Of a stretch of 22,817 nt of DNA, positions 1 through 7,523 are shown piece by piece. Each line of letters begins with the position of its first letter. Position 1 is the first letter of the stretch. The position numbers and the translations under genes are program-made. Under the pieces are notes generated by a model. It made no database searches and was not told where the DNA came from. It saw only the letters and a program-made list of their open reading frames with translations. Source of the DNA: an uncultured Lachnospiraceae bacterium (GTDB lineage: Bacteria; Bacillota; Clostridia; Lachnospirales; Lachnospiraceae); NCBI GenBank assembly GCA_902782965.1, contig CACZPG010000208.1, forward strand, positions 1-22,817, in the 5' to 3' direction.

Positions 1-1
1 A

Positions 2-49
2 AAAACATTTCTGTATGATATTGGATATTATAGCTTAACGGAATTGTAA
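2..49 (+). CDS. possible 3' tail of an upstream gene
   Basis: One forward frame is open from base 2 to a TAA at 47-49 and would encode a 15-residue tail, KTFLYDIGYYSLTEL. The stop runs straight into the AAGGAG ribosome binding site of the next gene, as expected at a tight gene junction. The piece is too short to identify. A sigma factor gene would be a natural neighbour for the zinc-finger protein that follows, but nothing in these residues shows it. Confidence 0.3.
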   Translation, partial: KTFLYDIGYYSLTEL

Positions 50-64
50 GGAGACGCTATTTCG

Positions 65-637
65 ATGGAACATCTGGAAGCACAATCATATATTATGCCT
101 TTCATAGATGGTAAAGTACCTGCTAATAAACAGAGTGCCTTTGTTATTCATATGAATAATTGCAAGAAATGTCATGAAGAGCTTGAGATTTATTATACTC
201 TTATGGTTGGTATGAGACAGTTGGATAATAACATGAATCTTTCAACTGATTTCAGCAAAGATCTTGAACGGGATCTTAAACGAATGAGCAGCAAAGCCAA
301 AACCAAACGAAGAGTCAGATTCTCGGCTTTTTCTTTGTTTCTCACTGCATTCCTTTTGATAGGGGCATTTATTTATGCCGGAGTTCTCACTAAGATTTAC
401 AGGTTTGAACAGTTTACGAAGGAGTCCAGTCAGGGACAATATTATTTCAGTAATACGCTACATGATAAACTGCTTATCAGTGATTATGATATAGTTTACC
501 ATGGTAATGAGATAGAAGATGAGACCAGAGTTTCTTCTTTTGACAGGATTCATGGATATATCCGTATGGAAGAAGATTTGAATGGAGTACTTAATGTTGG
601 GGAGGGTTTATTAAATGTCCAAGATGCTTCTGATTGA
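65..637 (+). CDS. zf-HC2-type anti-sigma-factor-like membrane protein
   Basis: A 190-residue single-pass membrane protein. The N-terminal part carries H29-x3-C33-x2-C36 (HMNNCKKC), the zinc-binding motif of the zf-HC2 / anti-sigma zinc-finger family. A basic stretch (about 76-85) precedes one hydrophobic helix (about 86-108), and roughly 80 residues should lie outside the cell. In known relatives the zinc finger binds an ECF sigma factor at the inner membrane face and the outer part senses stress. No sigma factor is visible here, so the partner is unknown. The start is set by AAGGAG (49-54), 10 bases before ATG. The 3' end overlaps polA by 23 bases, suggesting translational coupling. The outer region matches nothing I recognise. 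It could also be a generic zinc-finger membrane protein without sigma control. Confidence 0.7.
   Translation: MEHLEAQSYIMPFIDGKVPANKQSAFVIHMNNCKKCHEELEIYYTLMVGMRQLDNNMNLSTDFSKDLERDLKRMSSKAKTKRRVRFSAFSLFLTAFLLIGAFIYAGVLTKIYRFEQFTKESSQGQYYFSNTLHDKLLISDYDIVYHGNEIEDETRVSSFDRIHGYIRMEEDLNGVLNVGEGLLNVQDASD
599..606 (+). promoter_or_regulatory. polA ribosome binding site inside the upstream gene
   Basis: GGGGAGGG lies 8 bases before the ATG at 615, within the last codons of the anti-sigma-like gene. It decides the polA start at 615 rather than the second in-frame ATG at 624. Confidence 0.8.
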
Positions 638-3308
638 TGGAAACAGTATTATGAACAGAGGGTATTTTGCGCTTCCCAATACACTTACAGCTCCTGATGG
701 TTCTCATACTAATGCTATACTTGGTTTCTTAAATATATTTTATAAGGTTTATGAAGAAGAGAAGCCTACTCATATAGCAGTTGCGTTTGATGTACATGCG
801 CCTACTTTCAGACATAAGATGTATGAGGATTATAAAGGAACCAGACATGGTATGGATCCTGAACTTAGAGAACAGTTTCCGTTGATTAAGGAGATTCTGT
901 CGCTGATGGGAATAACCTGTATGGAAATGGCAGGGTTTGAGGCGGATGATCTTATAGGTACAATGTCAAGACAGGGCATAAACAGTGGTTATGAAGTGAC
1001 AATACTTTCAGGAGACAGGGATCTGCTTCAGCTTGCTACTGACACCGTGCTTGTAAGAATTCCGAAAACAAAGGGTGGAAAGACTACTGTTGAGAATTAT
1101 TATGCAGACGATGTAATTTCTGAATATGGGGTTACTCCAACAGAGTTCATTGATATGAAAGGTCTGATGGGTGACACTTCAGATAATATTCCGGGAGTTC
1201 AGGGGATTGGTCCCAAAACTGCATCACAGATCATTCAGAAATATCATACTATAGAAGCGGCTCTTGAAGATATAGATAATGTTAAGCCTAATAAAGCAAG
1301 AGAGAATCTTGACCGTTTCAGAGAAATGGCGATTTTTTCCAGAGAACTGGCAACCATCAAACTTGATGTTGATATGGATATAAATGCTGATGATACAAGT
1401 TCAGACAGAAATCTTATCTATGGTGAAGAGGTTTATAGAAGGCTTAAGGTGCTTGACCTGAAAAGTCTTCTTAAGAGATTTGACGGTAAGATGACTGATA
1501 AAGGGGCAAAAGAAGATAAGGACTCCGGTCATATTATTACTGATGATAATGCGACAGGTTCAGATATAGATTCTCCTGAATTAATCGATTATCGCTTGAA
1601 TATTTCAGATTCTTCGCTTGATGATATTATCAATATCATAATTGATAAGGCGTGTGACTATATTGGCTTCTTTCCTTTTGTGGTTGATGGACAGATGGTC
1701 GGTGGAGCTGTAGCTATAGACTGTGATATATATATTTCAAGAGAACCTTCTATTTCTGAATTAAGAAGCAGAATTCCTGATAGTGTCATCATTTCAATGA
1801 TGAATATAAAGGATTATATCAGTCTTCTTGGTATCACCGAAGACGATAATATGTTTGATGTTTCCATTGCAGCTTATCTTATTGATCCACTCAAATCCGT
1901 ACAGGATTATGATTATCTGGCTGTTAAATACCTTGGCACTGATATGGATGACAGAAATAAGCTTATTGGAAAGAAAGAACTCACTATTTTTTCTTTTGAT
2001 GATGAGGATGTCAGAAAATATCTGGCTTATAATGCTTATACTGCATTTGCTGTTTATCCGATTCTGTCGTCTATGCTTTCTGACAAGGGAGAGGAATCAT
2101 TATATAAAGATGTTGAATATCCATCGATGTTTGTTCTGGCGTCTATGGAAAAATACGGAATAAAAACAGATGGAGATATTTTAAGAAACTATGGTGAGAA
2201 GGTTGATGACAGAATTAATCAGCTTTCATCTGAAATAATAAATCTGGCCGGTGAAGATTTCAATATAAATTCCACCAAACAATTGGGTGTTATTCTTTTT
2301 GAAAAACTTGGATTAACCTCGGGTAAAAAGACCAAAAGCGGATACTCTACCGGTGCAGACGTTCTTGAAAAGATAAAGGATCAGCATGAGATAATTCCTA
2401 AGATTCTTGAATACAGAAAACTGACTAAGCTTAAATCAACCTATGTTGATGGACTTCTTTCGACTATCAGAAGCGATGGAAGAATACATAGTACATTTAA
2501 TCAGACAGTTACAGCCACGGGAAGAATCAGCAGCACGGAACCAAATCTTCAGAATATTCCTGCAAGATCGTCTGAGGGAAGAGAAATCAGGAAAGCTTTT
2601 ATACCGGAAGATGGATATGTATTTGTTGATGCTGATTATTCGCAGATAGAACTCAGAGTTATGGCTGCAATATCAGGAGATGAAACTCTGATAGAAGCCT
2701 TTAATCAGGCAAAGGATATACATGCTATCACGGCGTCACAGGTTTTCGGAGTTAACCTCGAGGATGTTACTCCGGATCTTAGAAGGAAAGCTAAGGCGGT
2801 TAATTTCGGTATAATTTATGGAATCAGTTCCTTTGGTCTTGGAGAAGATCTGGGTATATCCAGAAAAGAGGCTAAGGAATATATAGAGAAATATTTTGAG
2901 ACTTACAGTAAGGTCAAAGAATATCTGGATGAAAAGGTTAATGAGGCCAAGACTGAAGGCTATGTTAAAACTCTATACGGAAGAATCAGACCTATACCTG
3001 AATTAAAAAGCTCTAATTTTATGCAGAGAGCTTTCGGCGAAAGAGTAGCCATGAATTCTCCAATTCAGGGTACGGCAGCAGATATAATAAAAATTGCCAT
3101 GGTTTCAGTGTTCAGAGAATTGAAGAAACGTGGCCTAAAGTCCAGACTTATACTCCAGATTCATGATGAACTTCTGATCGAAACCCTGGAAGAAGAAGTG
3201 GATGAGGTTAAGCAGCTGCTTGAGGATGCCATGGTAAGCGCAGCTGAACTTGCAGTGCCTTTGTTTGTAGATGTACATACCGGAAATTCACTGTATGATG
3301 CTAAATAA
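615..3308 (+). CDS. polA: DNA polymerase I (5' nuclease plus polymerase, inactive proofreading domain)
   Basis: An 897-residue family A polymerase for Okazaki fragment maturation and repair. The N-terminal 5' nuclease (about 1-290) shows DGNS (8-11), GFEADD (107-112), SGDRD (132-136) and GDTSDN (186-191), the metal-binding acidic cluster of the FEN family. The polymerase domain has motif A, DADYSQIELR from D672; motif B, RRKAKAVNFGIIYG from about 723; and motif C, QIHDE (848-852), with D672 and D851 as the catalytic aspartates. The middle 3'-5' exonuclease fold (about 300-480) keeps the shape but lacks the catalytic DxE, and its last motif reads Y469-x3-N473 where an active enzyme has YxxxD. 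Proofreading is therefore presumed absent, as in several other Firmicute Pol I enzymes. The gene overlaps the preceding gene, and coaE follows 12 bases later. Confidence 0.98.
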   Translation: MSKMLLIDGNSIMNRGYFALPNTLTAPDGSHTNAILGFLNIFYKVYEEEKPTHIAVAFDVHAPTFRHKMYEDYKGTRHGMDPELREQFPLIKEILSLMGITCMEMAGFEADDLIGTMSRQGINSGYEVTILSGDRDLLQLATDTVLVRIPKTKGGKTTVENYYADDVISEYGVTPTEFIDMKGLMGDTSDNIPGVQGIGPKTASQIIQKYHTIEAALEDIDNVKPNKARENLDRFREMAIFSRELATIKLDVDMDINADDTSSDRNLIYGEEVYRRLKVLDLKSLLKRFDGKMTDKGAKEDKDSGHIITDDNATGSDIDSPELIDYRLNISDSSLDDIINIIIDKACDYIGFFPFVVDGQMVGGAVAIDCDIYISREPSISELRSRIPDSVIISMMNIKDYISLLGITEDDNMFDVSIAAYLIDPLKSVQDYDYLAVKYLGTDMDDRNKLIGKKELTIFSFDDEDVRKYLAYNAYTAFAVYPILSSMLSDKGEESLYKDVEYPSMFVLASMEKYGIKTDGDILRNYGEKVDDRINQLSSEIINLAGEDFNINSTKQLGVILFEKLGLTSGKKTKSGYSTGADVLEKIKDQHEIIPKILEYRKLTKLKSTYVDGLLSTIRSDGRIHSTFNQTVTATGRISSTEPNLQNIPARSSEGREIRKAFIPEDGYVFVDADYSQIELRVMAAISGDETLIEAFNQAKDIHAITASQVFGVNLEDVTPDLRRKAKAVNFGIIYGISSFGLGEDLGISRKEAKEYIEKYFETYSKVKEYLDEKVNEAKTEGYVKTLYGRIRPIPELKSSNFMQRAFGERVAMNSPIQGTAADIIKIAMVSVFRELKKRGLKSRLILQIHDELLIETLEEEVDEVKQLLEDAMVSAAELAVPLFVDVHTGNSLYDAK

Positions 3309-3320
3309 GGAAGATTATAA

Positions 3321-3908
3321 ATGAAAATAATAGGTATTACAGGTGGTATCGGTTCAGGTAAATCAGCGGTATTGAATATTCTTAAGGATATTGAGGGTGT
3401 ATATACTATTGAGGCGGATAAACTAGCTCATAGTATGTTTCAGCCGGGTGAGGAAGTTTATAAGCTTGTTGTACAGGCTTTCGGTTCTGAGATACTTGCA
3501 GAAGATGGAAATATTGACCGTAAAATATTGGGAAGTATGGTAATGCAGGATGAAGGAAACCTTAAGCTTCTTAATAGTATCGTTCATCCGAGGGTTAAGG
3601 ATTATATCAGGAATGATATAGAAGATAAGAGTAATAAGTATGATTATTATGCGATTGAAGCGGCGCTGCTTATACAGGATGGTTACAGAGAAATATGTGA
3701 CCAGATCTGGTATGTAAGGGCTGACAGAGCTGTCAGGATAGAAAGACTTATAAAATACAGAGGTTTCACTGAAGACAGAGCTGTTCAATATATGAATAAT
3801 CAGCCGGAGGAAGAATACTATATCAATAATTGTGATCTGGTTATTGATAATTCAGGTAATGTTGAGGATTTGAAGATAATAATCTATAGTGATTTGAATT
3901 TGATTTAG
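3321..3908 (+). CDS. coaE: dephospho-CoA kinase
   Basis: A 195-residue P-loop kinase for the last step of coenzyme A synthesis, ATP-dependent 3' phosphorylation of dephospho-CoA in the cytoplasm. The Walker A loop GGIGSGKS spans residues 8-15, followed by the family motif EADKLAH, the hydrophobic strand with EAALL, and the lid-region arginines in RAVRIERL. Length is normal (about 200). It begins 12 bases after polA behind AAGGAAG, so the two are probably cotranscribed; polA next to coaE is common in Firmicutes. No terminator is visible in the 146-base gap that follows. Confidence 0.96.
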   Translation: MKIIGITGGIGSGKSAVLNILKDIEGVYTIEADKLAHSMFQPGEEVYKLVVQAFGSEILAEDGNIDRKILGSMVMQDEGNLKLLNSIVHPRVKDYIRNDIEDKSNKYDYYAIEAALLIQDGYREICDQIWYVRADRAVRIERLIKYRGFTEDRAVQYMNNQPEEEYYINNCDLVIDNSGNVEDLKIIIYSDLNLI

Positions 3909-3997
3909 ATGAATGTCTGTTTAAATTATAGATATATAAGCTTATCTGATTGTTTCACATATATGTAATTATGACTGTAACCATATTTATATATTTT

Positions 3998-4026
3998 TTG
4001 ACCTTGGCATCATAATATGTTATAAT
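3998..4026 (+). promoter_or_regulatory. sigma-A-type promoter for the cyclase-ackA unit
   Basis: TTGACC (3998-4003), a 17-base spacer and a perfect TATAAT (4021-4026) lie in the gap after coaE. Transcription would start near 4033, giving a leader of about 20 bases with GGGGG (4044-4048) before the ATG at 4055. Confidence 0.75.
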
Positions 4027-4054
4027 AAATTGTCTGATTTATCGGGGGTTTATT

Positions 4055-5776
4055 ATGACTACAGATCTAAAAATCGGTTTATTTAAGAAGTTTGTAAGAT
4101 ACAACAGAATAATGTTTGCGCTTCTCATTTTTTTAGCGCTTTTTGTTAGAGGATCGGGATTGACTAAGAGTAATTTTACTTTGTTTTATTATGTCGCAAC
4201 CGGTCTTTTAATGCTTATTATTGATGAAATTATTTTCAGTAACAGTATCAAGAAGATAGAACTGAACAATGGCAAGGTTCCGACTCTGATAATGAGAATA
4301 AGGACTGTTCTCTTCATACTTATGCTTTCACTTGGTAGTGTTTTTGCTGAAATTCCCGGCGTTTTTCTTGTTTGTATTTTCTTTGAATGTATGTATCTTG
4401 TTCTTCAGGATATTATTTTCAGTGATATTTTCAATTCGTTTTCCAATGAGTTCAGACTGGTTGGAACAATGGGTGTAGCATCATTCATTCTGTTTTTCCT
4501 TCAATACAGACATGATGTAGAGGGTGCCTGGTTTATTGTTTTTGTTGTTGCGTCAGTAATAGTGCTTCTGCTTCTGTATGTCATCTATGAAGTGTATTTT
4601 GCTACTGTAAAGGACATGGATGATAATTATAATAAGCTTTATTTCAAGAATACCGATCTTATGGCTGAGAATGAGAAGCTTGTTGAATTCAGAGAGAAGG
4701 TTGAGAAGGTTAACAGCGAAATCAATTATCAGAAGATCAATCTTACTAAAGCAAATTCTGATCTTGAGAATTCCAATACTGAATCAAGATCCCTTATAGA
4801 AGTTATGAAATATTTCTCTGCCAGCTTTGATGTGCCGAAGAATGTACACATCATGATTGAGAATATTATGAATATCAAGAAAGCCGGAGCAGTAGGATTC
4901 TATATTGATAAAGACATTTATATGAATGATGATCCGCTTATAGATGTTATTTCGGTCAATGAAGTTTCGGCTAACATAATTAAACAGGATATACTGAATA
5001 TTTATAATCTTATTGTTAATAGAAACAGTACCGAACCTCTTATTCTCTGTGAGAATTATGATTTTAAATATCCATTCCTTTCCGGTGGAAATATTTGCAA
5101 TGCAGTTGCATTTCCTGCCTATGAGAATGAAAATGTATATGGAGTAATGGTAGTAAGCTCCAGTAAATACGAGTTTTTCCAGAATGGATATTCGTTCTAT
5201 GAGTCTTCGGTTATGGATTTCACCTCAGCACTTATTTCAGACAGACTTTATCTCAAAACTGAGGAAATGGCTAAGAAGGATGGACTTACCAAAATCTTCA
5301 ATCGTATCTATTATAATCAGTTCTATCCTGAACTTATGGATGAAGTACTTGCAACGGGAGAGAAACTTACAGTTGCAATGATGGATATAGATCATTTTAA
5401 GAGTGTAAATGATACCTACGGACATCTGGCCGGTGATGAGGTAATCAAGATGGTTGCTTCTGTAGACGCAAAGTATGCCAAGAAATATAACGGTAAAGCA
5501 GTCAGATTCGGAGGTGAAGAATTCCTTCTTATTCTGAAAGGAATCGGAGTAGATGAGGCTTACAATATCCTTGATGAAATGCATAAAGAAATAATTGATA
5601 CAGTCGTGGAATTCGAGGATCTTAAGATACAAGTAAATGTAAGTATGGGACTTGCATCCTATCCGGAAACCTGTAATGAAATAGGTGAGGTGGTTGACAA
5701 GTCTGATCAGGCTCTGTACTACAGTAAAGAGCATGGTCGAGGTAGAATAACAATTGATGGAAGAGAGGAAGAATAA
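4055..5776 (+). CDS. membrane diguanylate cyclase (GGDEF domain, probable GAF-like sensor)
   Basis: A 573-residue protein that probably makes c-di-GMP from two GTP. About six hydrophobic helices occupy residues 18-180. A charged coiled coil (about 185-245) follows, then a region resembling a GAF fold (about 255-395), then the GGDEF domain (about 410-570). The active loop is R484-F-GGEEF (486-490), and MMDIDHFKSVNDTYGHLAGDEV carries the metal- and GTP-binding residues. The RxxD inhibitory site expected just upstream reads KYNG (477-480), so product inhibition through that site is unlikely. It has its own promoter, and ackA starts three bases after its stop, so the two are almost certainly cotranscribed. 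The ligand of the membrane and GAF-like parts is unknown. Confidence 0.93.
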   Translation: MTTDLKIGLFKKFVRYNRIMFALLIFLALFVRGSGLTKSNFTLFYYVATGLLMLIIDEIIFSNSIKKIELNNGKVPTLIMRIRTVLFILMLSLGSVFAEIPGVFLVCIFFECMYLVLQDIIFSDIFNSFSNEFRLVGTMGVASFILFFLQYRHDVEGAWFIVFVVASVIVLLLLYVIYEVYFATVKDMDDNYNKLYFKNTDLMAENEKLVEFREKVEKVNSEINYQKINLTKANSDLENSNTESRSLIEVMKYFSASFDVPKNVHIMIENIMNIKKAGAVGFYIDKDIYMNDDPLIDVISVNEVSANIIKQDILNIYNLIVNRNSTEPLILCENYDFKYPFLSGGNICNAVAFPAYENENVYGVMVVSSSKYEFFQNGYSFYESSVMDFTSALISDRLYLKTEEMAKKDGLTKIFNRIYYNQFYPELMDEVLATGEKLTVAMMDIDHFKSVNDTYGHLAGDEVIKMVASVDAKYAKKYNGKAVRFGGEEFLLILKGIGVDEAYNILDEMHKEIIDTVVEFEDLKIQVNVSMGLASYPETCNEIGEVVDKSDQALYYSKEHGRGRITIDGREEE

Positions 5777-5779
5777 AAA

Positions 5780-6979
5780 ATGAACGTACTTGTAATTAAT
5801 GCAGGATCAACAACACTTAAGTATCAGCTTATCGATTCGGTATCTGAAGAGGTAAAGGCAAAAGGTCTTTGCGAAAGAATCGGTGCTGAAGGCGGATTAT
5901 TGAAGTATGATGTTATCTCCAAAGGTGAGAAAAAGGAGAAATCCATTGATTTCCCTGATCATGGAGTTGCTTTAAAAGCTGTTATAGATGTACTTATCGA
6001 TCCTGAGGATGGAGCAATCAGTTCCCTTGAAGAAATCGGTGCAGTTGGACACAGAGTTGTTCATGGAGGAGAGTTCTTCAGTTCATCTGTAATAGTTGAT
6101 GATGATGTTCTGGCTAAGATAGAGCAGTGCTCAGATCTTGCACCTCTTCATAATCCGGCTAATCTTCTTGGAATCAGAGCATGTCAGAAGCTTATGCCAA
6201 ATGTTCCACAGTGTGTTACATTTGATACTGCTTTTCATCAGACAATGCCTGAGAAAGCTTATATGTATGGTATTCCATATAAATATTATGAGCAGTATAA
6301 GATCAGACGTTATGGTTTCCATGGAACAAGTCATAGTTATGTAAGTAAGGAAGCTCTTAAATTCATAGATAAGGCTCCTGAAGATACAAAGGTTATAGTT
6401 TGTCATCTTGGTGGTGGTTCCAGTATCACAGCTGTTCAGGGTGGTAAGTCTGTTGATACTTCAATGGGACTCACTCCACTTGAAGGTCTTGTAATGGCTA
6501 CAAGAAGCGGTAGCATAGATCCTGCGATTGTTCAGTATATTGCTGACAAGGAAGACAAGAGTGTAGATGAGGTTCTGAATATCCTTAACAAACAGTCTGG
6601 TATGTTCGGTCTTTCAGAGAAATCCGGTGATGCCCGTGATATCGGAGCAGGCGTAAAAGCCGGAGATAAGAAATCTATTATCGCATTTAACGCATTCGTT
6701 CACAGTGCAGTTAAGCTTATCGGAAGCTATGTTGCATCTATGAACGGAGTTGATCTTATTGCTTTTACAGCAGGTATAGGCGAGAATGATAATTCTATCA
6801 GAAAAGCTATACTTGAGAACTTTGGTTATCTGGGAATTACTGTTAACGATGAAGTAAATGATAAGACTCATGGTTCAGAAGCAGTTATTTCTACTGATGA
6901 TTCCAAGGTTAAAGTAGTAGTTATTCCAACAAATGAAGAGCTTGCAATTGCAAGAGAAACAGTAGAATTACTTGGATAA
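5780..6979 (+). CDS. ackA: acetate kinase
   Basis: A 399-residue full-length acetate kinase that interconverts acetyl phosphate plus ADP with acetate plus ATP, the energy-yielding end step of acetate fermentation. Family marks are the N-terminal phosphate loop (NAGSTTLKY, where most family members read SGSSSLKY), VGHRVVHGG, FDTAFHQTMP with the catalytic aspartate, RRYGFHGTSH, HLGGGSS, and the C-terminal FTAGIGEN. GAGAGGAAG (5763-5771) sits inside the end of the cyclase gene and initiates translation. Phosphotransacetylase (pta), the usual partner, is not adjacent. No convincing terminator separates the end of ackA from the rpmF promoter. Confidence 0.98.
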   Translation: MNVLVINAGSTTLKYQLIDSVSEEVKAKGLCERIGAEGGLLKYDVISKGEKKEKSIDFPDHGVALKAVIDVLIDPEDGAISSLEEIGAVGHRVVHGGEFFSSSVIVDDDVLAKIEQCSDLAPLHNPANLLGIRACQKLMPNVPQCVTFDTAFHQTMPEKAYMYGIPYKYYEQYKIRRYGFHGTSHSYVSKEALKFIDKAPEDTKVIVCHLGGGSSITAVQGGKSVDTSMGLTPLEGLVMATRSGSIDPAIVQYIADKEDKSVDEVLNILNKQSGMFGLSEKSGDARDIGAGVKAGDKKSIIAFNAFVHSAVKLIGSYVASMNGVDLIAFTAGIGENDNSIRKAILENFGYLGITVNDEVNDKTHGSEAVISTDDSKVKVVVIPTNEELAIARETVELLG

Positions 6980-7045
6980 TATTATTACTGTTTTGAATCA
7001 TTCAAATATTTTATACAGAAAACATAATATTTTATAAAAATCTTG

Positions 7046-7074
7046 TTGACAACCACCTTTCACATAAGTATAAT
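7046..7074 (+). promoter_or_regulatory. consensus sigma-A promoter of rpmF
   Basis: TTGACA (7046-7051) and TATAAT (7069-7074) are both perfect consensus hexamers with the ideal 17-base spacer. The predicted start near 7081 gives a leader of about 43 bases. Confidence 0.92.
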
Positions 7075-7123
7075 AGGGCAAGTGTGGTTTTGTACCAAGT
7101 TCAGATGAGGGAGGTGTGATTCG

Positions 7124-7303
7124 ATGTCAATCTGTCCAAAAGGAAAAATATCTAAAGCTAGACGTAATAAAAGAAGAGCTAATTGGAAAATGACTGCTCC
7201 AAATCTTGTTAAGTGCAGCAAGTGTGGCGAGCTTATGATGCCTCACAGAGTATGTAAGAACTGTGGCTCATACGGTCAGAAGGAAATTATAGCTGTTGAT
7301 TAA
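7124..7303 (+). CDS. rpmF: 50S ribosomal protein L32, zinc-binding form
   Basis: A 59-residue basic protein of the large ribosomal subunit. The N-terminal SKARRNKRRANWKM is the L32 signature, and the C-terminal zinc ribbon has C31-x2-C34 and C44-x2-C47, so this is the zinc-containing paralogue type. GGGAGG (7110-7115) precedes the ATG at a good distance. The gene has a perfect promoter upstream and a terminator 23 bases after the stop, so it looks like a single-gene transcription unit. In many Firmicutes rpmF follows a DUF177 (yceD) gene and leads into plsX; here the DUF177 gene is missing and plsX is behind the terminator. Confidence 0.97.
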   Translation: MSICPKGKISKARRNKRRANWKMTAPNLVKCSKCGELMMPHRVCKNCGSYGQKEIIAVD

Positions 7304-7326
7304 TTACATAGAAGATTAGATTATCT

Positions 7327-7354
7327 GAGCAGGTCTTGTAGACCTGCTCTTTTT
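7327..7354 (+). terminator. intrinsic terminator after rpmF
   Basis: A perfect 9-bp GC-rich stem, GAGCAGGTC (7327-7335) with GACCTGCTC (7341-7349), has a TTGTA loop and is followed by five T residues (7350-7354). This is the only textbook rho-independent terminator in the window. Confidence 0.95.
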
Positions 7355-7412
7355 ACTGCATTATTACTCTCATTATCTCATTATATTTATAAACTTTGTT
7401 ATGTTTTTGTTC

Positions 7413-7441
7413 TTGCAAATATACCTTAAATAATCTAAAAT
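7413..7441 (+). promoter_or_regulatory. candidate promoter for the plsX-rnc-smc-ftsY group
   Basis: TTGCAA (7413-7418), 17 bases, TAAAAT (7436-7441) lies after the rpmF terminator and about 80 bases before plsX. Each hexamer differs from consensus by one base, but the surroundings are very AT-rich, so a chance match is possible. Some promoter is needed here if the terminator works. Confidence 0.45.
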
Positions 7442-7523
7442 AAATGGGTTAATGCTCTGGTAAAGTATTGTATTATTTTCGGAATCTATTTTGATAAATC
7501 TATCCGGGAGAAAGGATATTATT

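Noticed and set aside
3909..3960. Weak palindrome AGATATATAAGCTTATCT as a coaE terminator
   Set aside because: The pairing needs bulges, is AT-rich and has no T run.
5237..5734. Antisense frame of about 165 codons opposite the GGDEF domain
   Set aside because: Composition is that of a shadow frame, with no ribosome site and no recognisable motif.
5780..5840. Unusual phosphate loop NAGSTTLKY in acetate kinase as a sign of lost activity
   Set aside because: Asn, Gly, one Ser, Thr and Lys are kept, the other motifs are intact, and Thr for Ser is a conservative change.
6980..7040. Small palindrome TTGAATCATTCAA after ackA as a terminator
   Set aside because: Only five AT-rich pairs and no T run; it would not be stable.
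7085..7110. A possible fatty-acid regulator (FapR-like) operator before rpmF
   Set aside because: TTGTACCAAGTTC resembles part of such sites only loosely and lacks the inverted symmetry.
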